DNA from: Calliopsis andreniformis
Lineage: Eukaryota; Arthropoda; Insecta; Hymenoptera; Andrenidae
Direction of reading: 5' to 3'
Assembly (NCBI RefSeq): GCF_051401765.1
Contig: NW_027480569.1
Coordinates: 558,001 to 622,000, forward strand
DNA length: 64,000 nucleotides
Position numbers and translations under genes: made by a program. The notes beneath the pieces were generated by a model. It was not told where the DNA came from, did not search any database, and saw only the letters and a list, made by a program, of their open reading frames with translations. Positions 38,880 through 50,397 of this stretch are shown here, piece after piece; within the stretch, counting starts at the first letter, position 1; the number at the start of each line of letters is the position of its first letter.

Positions 38880-39324
38880 TGAGCATTGAGACTTGAGGAT
38901 TGATGGTTGAGTATTGAGAATTGAGGTTTGAGGATTGACGATTGAGTATTGAAGATTGAGGATTAATGATTGAGGATTGAGTATTGAGGATTGAGGATTG
39001 AGGATTGAGGATTGAAGAATGAGGATTGACGATTGAGGATTGAGGATTGAGGATTGCAGATTGAGTATTGAGGATTGAAGATTGAGGATTCAGGATTGAG
39101 GATTGATGTTTGAAGAACGAGGATTGAGGATTGAGGATTGAGGACTGAGGATTGACGACTGAGTATTGAAGGTTGAGGATTTATGACTGAGGATTGAGGA
39201 TTGAGGATTGATGATTGAGGATTGAGGATTGAAGATTGAGTATAGAGGATTGAATATTGAGGATTGAAAATTGAGTATTGAGGATTGAGAATGAGGGCTG
39301 AGGGTTGAGGGTTGAGGTTTGAGT

Positions 39325-39354
39325 ATAGAATCCTGAGAATTCAGGATATTCTAT
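39325..39354. repeat. L1 landmark, intact hairpin
   Basis: Perfect arms; twin of 33524 at 5801 bp. The upstream flank has the private GGGTTGAGGGTTGAGG. Confidence 0.9.
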
Positions 39355-40445
39355 TGAGCATTGAGAATTGAGGATTGATGGTTGAGTATTGAGAATTGAG
39401 GTTTGAGGATTGAGGATTGAGTATTGAAGATTGAGGATTAATGATGAGGATTGAGTATTGAGGATTGAGGATTGAGGATTGAGGATTGAGGATTGAAGAT
39501 TGAGGATTGAGGATAGAGGATTGAGGATTGAAGATTGAATATTAAGGATTGAAGACTGAGGATTGAGGATTGAGGATTGAGGATTCAGGATGTAGTATTG
39601 GAGGTTGATTATTGGGGATTGAAGATTGAGGGTTGAGGATTGAGAATTGAGAATTGAGGATGAGAACTGAGAGTTGAGGATTGAGGTTTGAGGAACGAGG
39701 ATTGAGGATTGAGGATTGAGGACTGGGGATTCACGATTGAGTAGTGAAGATTGAGGATTTATGACTGAGGATTGAGGATTGAGGATTGAGGATTGAGGAT
39801 TGAGGGTTGAAGATTGAGTATTGAGGATTGAATATTGAGGATTGAGGATTGAGGAGTGAGAATCGAAGATTGGGTATTGAGGATTGAGGATTGAGGATTG
39901 ATGATTGAGGATTGAGGACTGAGGATTGAGGATTGAAGATTGAGGATTGAGAATTGAGGATGGAGGATTGAGGATTGAGGATTGAGGATTGGGTATTGAT
40001 GATTGAAGAATGAGGATTGACGATTGAGTATTGAGGATTGAGGATTGAGAATTGAGAATTGAGGATTGAGGGTTGAGGATTGAGGACGAGGACTGACGGT
40101 TGAGGATTGAGGACGAGGACTGACGGTCGAGGATTGAGGTTTGAGGTTTGATGATTGAGGATTGAGGACTGAGGATTGAGGATTGAGTATTGAGGATTGA
40201 GCATTGAGGATTGAAGATTGAGTATTGATGATTGAGGGTTGAGGATTGAGGATTGAGGATTGAGGATTGAGGATTGACGATCGAGGATTGGGGATTGAGG
40301 ATTGAGGATTGAGAATTGCCAAAATCGAAGATTGAGTATTGAGGATTGAGGATTGAAGAATGAGGACTGAGTGTTGAGGGTTGAGTGATGAGAATTGATG
40401 TTTGTGGATGGAGACTTGAAGATTGAAGATTGAGGATTGAGTATT

Positions 40446-40476
40446 GAAAGCAGGGAATTCAGGATATTCTATTGAG
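40446..40476 (+). repeat. L3 landmark
   Basis: Near the end of 5.8-kb copy 2, 5801 bp after 34645. No landmark box was found for the next 6.1 kb. Confidence 0.86.
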
Positions 40477-40720
40477 TATTGAGTATTGAGGATTGATGAT
40501 TGAGTATTGAGGATTGAGGATTGAGGATTGAAGATTGAGTATTGAAGATTGAAGATTGAGGATTGAGGATTCAGGGTTGAGGATTGAGGACGAGGACAGA
40601 CGGTTGAGGATTGAGGTTTGAGTATTGAGGTTTGAGGATTGAGGACTGAGGATTGGAGATTGAGGATTGAGGATTGAGGGTTGTGGATTGAGGACGGGGA
40701 CTGAGGGTTGAATATAGATG

Positions 40721-41152
40721 TTTGAGGTCTGAGGATTGAGGATTGAGGATTGAGGTTTGAAGATTGAGGGTTGGGTATTGAGGGTTGAAGAATGAGTATT
40801 GAGGATTGAAGATTGCAGATTGAGTATTGAGGATTGAAGATTGAGGATTGAGGATTGAGGATTGAGGATTGAGGATTGAGGATTGAGGATTGAGGGTGAG
40901 GATTGAAGATTGAGTATTGAGGATTGAAGGTTGAGGATTGAGGATTGAGGATTGAGGATTGAGGATTGAAGATTGAGGATTGAGGATTGAGGATTGAGGA
41001 TTGAGGATTGAGGATTGAGGATTGAGGGTGAGGATTGAAGATTGAGTATTGAGGATTGAAGGTTGAGGATTGAGGATTGAGGATTGAGGATTGAGGATTG
41101 AAGACTGAGGATTGAGGATAGAGGATTGAGGATTGAAGATTAAATGTTGAGG
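40721..41152 (+). repeat. Family B segment with a 132-bp tandem duplication
   Basis: The GGGTGAGGATTG junction and the following GATTGAAGGTTGAGG occur at 40894 and again at 41026, a 132-bp period. The otherwise matching stretches at 15.3-15.6 and 18.1-18.4 kb have this piece once, so the duplication is local. No gene. Confidence 0.82.
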
Positions 41153-43020
41153 ATTGAAGACTGAGGATTGAGGTTTGAGAATTGAGAATTGAGGATGAGT
41201 ACTGAGGGTTGAGGATTGAGGTTTGAGGGACGAGGATTGAGGATTGAGGATTGAGGACTGGGGATTCACGATTGAGGATTGAAGATTGAGAATTTATGAC
41301 TGAGGATTGAGGATTGAGGATTGAGGATTGAGGATTGAGGATTGAAGATTGAGTATTGAGGATTGAATATTGAGGATTGCGGATTGAGGAGTGAGAATCG
41401 AAGTTTGGGTATTGAGGATTGAAGATTGAGGATTGATGATTGAGGATTGAGGACTGAGGATTGAGGATTGAGGATTGAGGATTGAGAATTGAGGATGGAG
41501 GATTGAGGATTCAGGATTGAGGATTGGGTATTGATGATTGAAGAATGAGGATTGACGATTGAGGATTGAGGATTGAGGATTGAGAATTGAGAATTGAGGA
41601 TTGAGGGTTGAGGATTGAGGACGAGGACTGACGGTTGAGGATTGAGGACGAGGACTGACGGTTGAGGATTGAGGTTTGAGGTTTGATGATTGAGGATTGA
41701 GGACTGAGTATTGAGGATTGAGTATTGAGAATTGAGCATTGAGGATTGAAGATTGAGTATTGATGATTGAGGATTGAGGGTTGAGGATTGAGGACGAGGA
41801 CTGACGGTTGAGGATTGAGGTTTGAGGATTGAGGATTGAGGATTGAGGATTGAGGACTGAGGCTTGAGGATTGAGGATTGAGCATAGAGGATTGAAGATT
41901 GAGGACTGGCGATTGAGGATTGAAGATTGAGGATTAAGGATTGAGGATTGGGGATTGAGGATCTAGTATTGGAAATTGATTATTGGGGATTGAAGATTGA
42001 GGATTGAGGATTAAGAATTGAGAATTGAGGATGAGGACTGAGGGTTGAGGATTGAGGTTTGAGGAACGAGGACTGAGGATTGAGGATTGAGGACTGGGGA
42101 TTGACGATTGAGTATTGAAAATTGAGGATTTATGACTGAGGATTGAGGATTGAGGATTGATGACTGAGGATTGAGGATTGATGATTGAGGATTGAGGATT
42201 GAGGATTAAGGATTGAGGTTTGATGATTGAGACCTGAGTAATGAGGTTTGAAGATTGAGGACTGAGGATTCAGGATTGAGGATTGAAAATGAGGGCTGAG
42301 GGTTGAGGATTGAGGTTTGACGACTGAGGACTGAGGATTGAGGATTGAGGATTGAGGATTGAGGATTGAAGATTGTGTATTGAGGATTGAACATTGAGCA
42401 TTGAGGATCGAGTATTGAGGATTGGGGATTGAAGATTGAGTATTGAGGATTGGAGATTGAGGATTGAGGATTGAGGATTGAGGATTGAGGATTGAAGATT
42501 GAGGATTGAGGATTGAGGATTGAATATTGAGGATTGAGGGTTGAAGATTGAATATTGATGACTGAAGATTGAGGATTGAGGATTGAGGGTTGTGGATTGA
42601 GGACGGGGACTGAGGGTTGAATATAGATGTTTGAGGTCTTAGGATTGAGGATTGAGGATTGAGGATTGAAGATTGAGGATTGGGTATTGAGGGTTGAAGA
42701 ATGAGTATTGAGGATTGAGGATTGAGGATTGAGGATTGCAAATTGAATATTGATGATTGAAGGTTGAGGATTGAGGATTGAGGGTTGTGGATTGAGGACG
42801 GGGACTGTGGGTTGAATATAGATGTTTGAGCTCTGAGAATTGAGGGTTGAGGATTGAGGATTGAAGATTGAGGATTGGGTATTGAGGGTTGAAGAATGAG
42901 TATTGAGGTTTGAAGATTGAGTATTGAGGATTGAATATTGAGGATTGAGGATTGAGGAGTGAGAATCGAAGATTGGGTATTGAGGATTGAAGATTGAGGA
43001 TTGATGATTGAGGATTGAGG
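41153..43020 (+). repeat. 1868-bp tandem unit, copy 1
   Basis: The unit starts at ATTGAAGACTGAGGATTGAGG. Its words recur 1868 bp later throughout, for example GAATTTATGACTG near 41291 against GGATTTATGACTG near 43159, and GGTCTTAGG near 42645 against 44513. It has no landmark box and no gene. Confidence 0.9.
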
Positions 43021-44888
43021 ATTGAAGACTGAGGATTGAGGATTGAGAATTGAGAATTGAGGATGAGTACTGAGGGTTGAGGATTGAGGTTTGAGGGACG
43101 AGGATTGAGGATTGAGGATTGAGGACTGGGGATTCACGATTGAGGATTGAAGATTGAGGATTTATGACTGAGGATTGAGGATTGAGGATTGAGGATTGAG
43201 GATTGAGGATTGAAGATTGAGTATTGAGGATTGAATATTGAGGATTGCGGATTGAGGAGTGAGAATCGAAGTTTGGGTATTGAGGATTGAAGATTGAGGA
43301 TTGATGATTGAGGATTGAGGACTGAGGATTGAGGATTGAGGATTGAGGATTGAGAATTGAGGATGGAGGATTGAGGATTCAGGATTGAGGATTGGGTATT
43401 GATGATTGAAGAATGAGGATTGACGATTGAGGATTGAGGATTGAGGATTGAGAATTGAGAATTGAGGATTGAGGGTTGAGGATTGAGGACGAGGACTGAC
43501 GGTTGAGGATTGAGGACGAGGACTGACGGTTGAGGATTGAGGTTTGAGGTTTGATGATTGAGGATTGAGGACTGAGTATTGAGGATTGAGTATTGAGAAT
43601 TGAGCATTGAGGATTGAAGATTGAGTATTGATGATTGAGGATTGAGGGTTGAGGATTGAGGACGAGGACTGACGGTTGAGGATTGAGGTTTGAGGATTGA
43701 GGATTGAGGATTGAGGATTGAGGACTGAGGCTTGAGGATTGAGGATTGAGCATAGAGGATTGAAGATTGAGGACTGGCGATTGAGGATTGAAGATTGAGG
43801 ATTAAGGATTGAGAATTGGGGATTGAGGATCTAGTATTGGAAATTGATTATTGGGGATTGAAGATTGAGGATTGAGGATTAAGAATTGAGAATTGAGGAT
43901 GAGGACTGAGGGTTGAGGATTGAGGTTTGAGGAACGAGGACTGAGGATTGAGGATTGAGGACTGGGGATTGACGATTGAGTATTGAAAATTGAGGATTTA
44001 TGACTGAGGATTGAGGATTGAGGATTGATGACTGAGGATTGAGGATTGATGATTGAGGATTGAGGATTGAGGATTAAGGATTGAGGTTTGATGATTGAGA
44101 CCTGAGTAATGAGGTTTGAAGATTGAGGACTGAGGATTCAGGATTGAGGATTGAAAATGAGGGCTGAGGGTTGAGGATTGAGGTTTGACGACTGAGGACT
44201 GAGGATTGAGGATTGAGGATTGAGGATTGAGGATTGAAGATTGTGTATTGAGGATTGAACATTGAGCATTGAGGATCGAGTATTGAGGATTGGGGATTGA
44301 AGATTGAGTATTGAGGATTGGAGATTGAGGATTGAGGATTGAGGATTGAGGATTGAGGATTGAAGATTGAGGATTGAGGATTGAGGATTGAATATTGAGG
44401 ATTGAGGGTTGAAGATTGAATATTGATGACTGAAGATTGAGGATTGAGGATTGAGGGTTGTGGATTGAGGACGGGGACTGAGGGTTGAATATAGATGTTT
44501 GAGGTCTTAGGATTGAGGATTGAGGATTGAGGATTGAAGATTGAGGATTGGGTATTGAGGGTTGAAGAATGTGTATTGAGGATTGAGGATTGAGGATTGA
44601 GGATTGCAAATTGAATATTGATGATTGGAGGTTGAGGATTGAGGATTGAGGGTTGTGGATTGAGGACGGGGACTGTGGGTTGAATATAGATGTTTGAGCT
44701 CTGAGAATTGAGGATTGAGGATTGAGGATTGAAGATTGAGGATTGGGTATTGAGGGTTGAAGAATGAGTATTGAGGTTTGAAGATTGAGTATTGAGGATT
44801 GAATATTGAGGATTGAGGATTGAGGAGTGAGAATCGAAGATTGGGTATTGAGGATTGAAGATTGAGGATTGATGATTGAGGATTGAGG
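43021..44888 (+). repeat. 1868-bp tandem unit, copy 2
   Basis: Near-identical to copy 1. Differences seen include GAGAATTGGGG near 43812 and GAATGTGTATTG near 44570. The junction word GATTGATGATTGAGGATTGAGG is shared, after which this copy continues with GACTGAGG and family B. No gene. Confidence 0.9.
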
Positions 44889-46170
44889 ACTGAGGATTGA
44901 GGATTGAAGATTGAGGATTGAGAATTGAGGATGGAGGATTGAGGATTGAGGATTGAGGATTGGGTATTGATGATTGAAGAATGAGGGTTGACGATTGAGG
45001 ATTGAGGACTGAGGATTGAGAATTGAGAATTGAGGATTGAGGGTTGAGGATTGAGGACGAGGACTGACGGTTGAGGATTGAGGACGAGGACTGACGGTTG
45101 AGGATTGAGGTTTGAGGTATGATGATTGAGGATTGAGGACTGAGGTTTGAGGATTGAGTATTGAGGATTGAGGATTGAGGACTGAAGGTTGAGGATTGAG
45201 GATTGAGGATTGAGGATTGAGGATTGAGGACTGAGGGTGAGGATTGAAGATTGAGTATTGAGGATTGAAGATTGAGGATTGAGGATTGAGGATTTAGCAT
45301 TGAGGACTGAGGATTGGGGATTGAGGATTGAAGATTGAGGATTGGGTATTGCGGGTTGAAGAATGAGTATTGAGGATTGAGGATTGAGGATTGAGGATTG
45401 CAAATTGAATATTGATGATTGAAGGTTGAGGATTGAGGATTGAGGGTTGTGGATTGAGGACTGGGACTGTGGGTTGAATATAGATGTTTGAGCTCTGAGA
45501 ATTGAGGATTGAGGATTGAGGATTGAAGATTGAGGATTGGGTATTGAGGGTTGAAGAATGAGTATTGAGGATTGAGGACTGAGTATTGAGGATTGCAGAT
45601 TGAGTATTGAGTATTGAAGATTGAGAATTGAGGATTGAGGATTGAGGATTGAGGATTGAGGATTGAGGGTGAGGATAGAAGATTGAGTATTGAGGATTGA
45701 AGATTGAGGATTGAGGATTGTGGATTGAGTATTGAGGATTGAAGATTGAGTATTGACAATTGAAGGTTGATGATTGAGGATTGAGGACTGGGGATTGAGG
45801 ATTGAGTATTGAGGATTGAGCATTGAGGATTGAAGATTGAGGACTGGGGATTGTGGATTGAAGATTGAGGATTAAAGATTGAGGATTGGGGATTGAGTAT
45901 CTAGGATTGGAGATTGATTATTCAGGATTGAATATTGAGGATTGAGGGTTGAAGATTGAATATTGATGATTGAAGATTGAGGATTGAGGATTGAGGGTTG
46001 TGGATTGAGGACGGGGACTGAGGGTTGAATATTGATGTTTGAGGTCTTAGGATTGAGGATTGAGGATTGAGGATTGAAGATTGAGGATTGGGTATTGAGG
46101 GTTGAAGAATGAGTATTGAGGATTGAGGATTGAGTATTGAGGATTGCAGATTGAGTATTGAGGATTGAAG
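44889..46170 (+). repeat. Family B segment without landmark boxes
   Basis: No gene. It follows 20.2-21.1 kb, including TTGACAATTG (near 45755), with scattered substitutions such as GGACTGGGACTG near 45457. The final 250 bp (GAATATTGAGG onward) match 31.24-31.43 kb. Confidence 0.72.
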
Positions 46171-46595
46171 ATTGAGGACTGAGGCTTGAGGATTGAGGAT
46201 TGAGCATAGAGGATTGAAGATTGAGGACTGGCGATTGAGGATTGAAGATTGAGGATTAAGGATTGAGGATTGGGGATTGAGGATCTAGTATTGGAAATTG
46301 ATTATTGGGGATTGAAGATTGAGGATTGAGGATTGAGAATTGAGAATTGAGGATGAGGACTGAGGGTTGAGGATTGAGGTTTGAGGAACGAGGATTGAGG
46401 ATTGAGGATTGAGGACTGGGGATTGACGAGTGAGTATTGAAGATTGAGGATTTATGACTGAGGATTGAGGATTGAGGATTGAGGATTGAGGATTGAGGGT
46501 TGAAGATTGAGCATTGAGGATTGAAAATTGAGGATTGAGGATTGAGGAGTGAGGATTGAGAATGAGGGCTGAGGGTTGAGGATTGAGGTTTGAGT

Positions 46596-46625
46596 ATAGA
46601 ATCCTGAGAATTCAGGATATTCTAT
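46596..46625. repeat. L1 landmark, intact hairpin
   Basis: Perfect arms. The flank GAGAATTAAGGATTGATGG is shared with 2382 and 24589, although those two have the arm mismatch. Confidence 0.9.
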
Positions 46626-46948
46626 TGAGCATTGAGAATTAAGGATTGATGGCTGAGTATTGAGAATTGAGGTTTGAGAATTGAGGATTGAGTATTGAAG
46701 ATTGAGGATTAATGATTGAGGATTGAGGATTGAGGATTGAGGATTGAGGATTGAGGATTTAGTATTCAGGATTGAGGATTGAGGATTGAGGATTGAGGAT
46801 TGAGGATTGAAGATTCATTATTGAGGATTGAAGATTGAGGATTGAGGATTGAGGATTGAAGATTGAGGACTGAGTGTTGATGGTTGAGTGATGAGAACTG
46901 ATATTTGTGGATTGAGATTTGAAGAGTGAGGAACGGGGATTGAGTATT

Positions 46949-47008
46949 GAAAACTGTGAATTGAGGATATTCTATTGAGGACTGAGGATTGACAATTTAT
47001 TTATGAGG
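46949..47008 (+). repeat. L2 landmark
   Basis: GACTGAG form. The upstream flank has the private GAGGAACGGGG. Confidence 0.86.
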
Positions 47009-48000
47009 ACTGTGGGCTGAAGATTGAGGATTCAGGATTGAGGATTAGGGATTGAGGTTTGAGGACTGAGGGTTGAGGGTTGAGGATTCAGAATTGAGGA
47101 TTGACGCTTGAGGATTGAGGATTGAAGATTGAGGATTGGGTATTGAGGATTGAACATTGAGGATTGAGGATTCCGAATAGAGGACTGAGGATTGAAGATT
47201 GAGGATTGAGTATTGAGTATTGAGAATTGAGGATTGAGGATTGAAGATTGAGTATTGAGGATTGAAGATTGAGGATTGAGGATTGAGGAATGAGGATTGA
47301 GTGTTGAAGGTTGAGGATTGAGAATTAAAGAATGAGGATTGAGGATTGAGGATTGAGGATTGAGGATTGAGGATTGCAGATTGAATATTGAGGATCGAAG
47401 ATTGAGGATTCAGGATTGAGGATTGATGTTTGAGGAACGAGGATTGAGGATTGAGGATTGAGGACTGAGGATTGACGACTGAGTATTGAAGATTGAGGAT
47501 TTATGACTGAGGATTGAGGGTTGAGGATTGAGGACTGAGGATTGGGGATTGAGGATTGAGCATTGAGGTTTGAGGACTGAGGCTTGAGGATTGAGGATTG
47601 AGCATAGAGGATTGAAGATTGAGGACTGGCGATTGAGGATTGAAGATTGAGGATTAAGGATTGAGGATTGGGGATCCAGGATGTAGTATTGGAGATTGAT
47701 TATTGGGGATTGAAGATTGAGGTTTGAGGATTGAGAATTGAGGATTGAGGATGAGGACTGAGGGTTGAGGATTGAGGTTTGAGGAACGAGGGTTGAGGAT
47801 TGAGGATTGAGGACTGGGGATTGACGATTGAGTATTGAAGATTGAGGATTCATGACTGAGGATTGAGGATTGAGGATTGAGGATTGAGGATTGAGGATTG
47901 AAGGTTGAGTATTGAGGATTGAAGATTGAGGATTGAGGATTGAGGATTGAGGATTGAAGATTGAGAATGAGGGCTGAGGGTTGAGAATTGATGTTTGAGT

Positions 48001-48030
48001 ATAGAATCCTGAGAATACAGGATTTTCTAT
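48001..48030. repeat. L1 landmark, degraded hairpin
   Basis: Same two mismatches as 742. The 3' flank reads GAGAACTGAG. Confidence 0.85.
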
Positions 48031-48349
48031 TGAGAACTGAGAATTGAGGATTGATGGTTGGGTATTGAGAATTGCGGATTGAGGATTGAGGATTGAGGAT
48101 TGAAGATTGAGGATTGGGTATTGAGGATTGAAGAATGAGGATTGAGGATTGAGGATTGAGGATTGACGATTGAGGATTGAGGATTCCGAATTGAGGATTG
48201 AGGATTGAAGATTGAGGATTGAGTATTCAGTACTGAGAATTGAGGATTCAGGATTGAAGATTGAGTATTGAGGATTGAAGATTGAGGATTGAGGATTGAG
48301 GATTGAAGATTGAGAATGAGGGCTGAGGGTTGAGAATTGATGTTTGAGT

Positions 48350-48379
48350 ATAGAATCCTGAGAATACAGGATTTTCTAT
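48350..48379. repeat. L1 landmark, degraded hairpin
   Basis: Copy of the element 349 bp upstream. The 3' flank reads GAGCACTGAG. Confidence 0.85.
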
Positions 48380-48586
48380 TGAGCACTGAGAATTGAGGAT
48401 TGATGGTTGGGTATTGAGAATTGCGGATTGAGGATTGAGGATTGAGGATTGAAGATTGAGGATTGGGTATTGAGGATTGAAGAATGAGGATTGAGGATTG
48501 AGGATTGAGGATTGACGATTGAAGATTGAGTATTGAGGATTGAAGATGGAGGATGAGGGCTGAGGGATGAGGTTTGAGGTTTGAGT

Positions 48587-48616
48587 ATTGAATCCTGAGA
48601 TTTCAGGATATTCTAT
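48587..48616. repeat. L6 landmark
   Basis: Identical in arm and loop to 13000; 47608 bp after 979. Confidence 0.82.
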
Positions 48617-48946
48617 TGAGTATTGAGAATTGAGGATTGATGGTAGAGTATTGAGCACTGTGGATTGAGGATTGAGTATTGAAGATTGAGGATTGATGAT
48701 TGAGGATTGAGGATTGAGGATTGAGGATTGAGGATTGAGTATTGAGTATTAAAGATAGAGGATTGATGATACAGGATTGAGGATTGAGCATTGAGGTTTG
48801 AGGACTGAGGAATGAGTATTGAGGATTGAGGATTGAGGATTGAGGATTGAGGATTGAAGATTGAGGACTGAGTGTTGATGGTTGAGTGATGAGAACTGAT
48901 ATTTGTGGATTGAGATTTGAAGAGTGAAGAATGGGGATTGAGTATT

Positions 48947-49006
48947 GAAAACTGTGAATTGAGGATATTCTATTGAGGATTGAGGATTGACAATTTATTT
49001 ATGAGG
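48947..49006 (+). repeat. L2 landmark
   Basis: Same as 1339 and 47608 bp away from it. Confidence 0.86.
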
Positions 49007-49210
49007 ACTGTGGGCTGAAGATTGAGGATTCAGGATTGAGGATTAGGGATTGAGGTTTGAGGACTGAGGATTGAGGGTTGAGGATACAGGATTGATGATT
49101 GACGATTGACGATTGAGGATTGAAGATTGAGGATTGGGTATTGAGGATTGAACATTGAGGATTGAGGATTCCGAATTGAGGATTGAGGATTGAAGATTGA
49201 GGATTGAGTA

Positions 49211-50200
49211 TTGAGTACTGAGAATTGAGGATTGAGGATTGAGGATTGAGGATTGAGGATTGAGGATTGAGGATTGAGGATTGAGGGTGAGGATTGAGGA
49301 TTGAGTATTGAGGATTGAAGATTGAGGATTGAGGATTGAGGATTGAGGATTGAGGATTGAGGTTTAAGATTGAGGATTGAGGATAGAGGATTGAGGATTG
49401 AAGATTGAATATTGAGGATTGAAGATTGAGGACTGAGGATTGAGGATTGAGGATTGAGGATTTAGCATTGAGGACTGAGGATCGGGGATTGAGGATTGAC
49501 GATTGAGGATTGAGTACTGAGGATTGCAGATTGAGTATTGACGATTGAAGATTGAGGATTGAGGATTGAGGGTTGAGGATTGAGGACGAGGACTGACGGT
49601 TGAGGATTGAGGATTGAGGACTGAGGCTTGAGGATTGAGGATTGAGCAAAGAGGATTGAAGATTGAGGACTGGCGATTGATGATTGAAGATTGAGGATTA
49701 AGGATTGAGGATTGAGGATTGAGGATCTAGTATTGGAGATTGATTATTGGGGATTGAAGATTGAGGATTGAGGATTGAGAATTGAGAATTGAGTATGAGG
49801 ACTGAGGGTTGAGGATTGAGGTTTGAGGAACGAGGATTGAGGATTGGAGATTGAGGATTGGGCATTGAGGATTGAACATTGAGGATTGAGGATTCCGAAT
49901 TGAGGACTGAGGATTGAAGATTGAGGATTGAGTATTGAGTATTGAGAATTGAGAATTGAGGATTGAGGATTGAAGATTGAGTATTGAGGATTCAAGATTG
50001 AGGATTGAGGATTGAGAGAATGAGGATTGAGTGTTGAAGGTTGAGGATTGAGGATTGAAGAATGAGTATTGAGGATTGAGGATTGAGGATTGAGGATTGC
50101 AGATTGAGTATTGAGGATTGAAGATTGAGGATTCAGGATTGAGGATTGATGTTTGAGGAACGAGGATTGAGGATTGAGGATTGAGGACTGAGGATTGACG
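49211..50200 (+). repeat. Mosaic of family A and B words
   Basis: No gene and no landmark box. It contains GGGTGAGG (near 49286), a GGACGAGGACTGACGG string, GAGCAAAGAGG, GGATCTAGTATTGGAG and TTCCGAA (near 49895). The order parallels 31.7-32.2 kb and then 30.1-30.5 kb. Confidence 0.68.
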
Positions 50201-50367
50201 ACTGAGTATTGAAGATTGAGGATTTATGACTGAGGATTGAGGATTGAGGGTTGAGAATTGAGGATTGAGGATTGAAGATTGAGTATAGAGGATTGAATTT
50301 TGAGGATTGAGGATTGAGTATTGAGGATTGAGAATGAGGGCTGAGGGTTGAGGATTGAGGTTTGAGT

Positions 50368-50397
50368 ATAGAATCCTGAGAAATCAGGATATTCTAT
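50368..50397. repeat. L1 landmark, hairpin with altered loop
   Basis: Arms are complete, but the loop and first pair read GAAATCAGG instead of GAATTCAGG, so the GAATTC site is lost. Confidence 0.88.

Larger units (their letters stand above)
38173..39490 (+). repeat. Second set of three hairpin subunits
   Basis: Start words at 38173, 38613 and 39088 repeat the 440- and 475-bp spacing of 32372-33690 at an offset of 5801 bp, so the triplication preceded the 5.8-kb duplication. GACGATTGAGG near 39023 is private to this copy. Confidence 0.86.
34919..40720 (+). repeat. 5.8-kb tandem higher-order unit, copy 2
   Basis: By eye I found about ten single-base differences from copy 1. Examples are 35923 (GACGATTG for GAGGATTG), 36597 (TTAGTCAGG for TTATTCAGG), 36992 (GAGACTGAGG), 39021 (GACGATTG), 39311 (GGGTTG) and 40125 (GGTCGAGG). 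There is also the 14-bp loss near 37523. The copy ends where GGTCTGAGGATTG is followed by AGG instead of GGG, which fixes the recombination junction to the shared word TTTGAGGTCTGAGGATTG. No gene. Confidence 0.92.
46171..48000 (+). repeat. Family A segment with L1 and L2
   Basis: No gene. From 46180 it parallels 2.0-2.9 kb with L1 at 46596 and L2 at 46949, then a TTCCGAATAG marker near 47171. Bases 47330-47830 (GATCGAAG, TTTGAGGAACGAGG) recur at 53.8-54.24, 56.3-56.75 and 63.25-63.7 kb. Confidence 0.76.
48001..49210 (+). repeat. Family A segment paralleling 0.4-1.6 kb
   Basis: No gene. Two degraded hairpins (48001, 48350) are 349 bp apart and flank a TTCCGAA marker. The part from 48248 on follows 640-1190 at a 47608-bp offset through L6 (48587) to L2 (48947). 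Confidence 0.82.
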
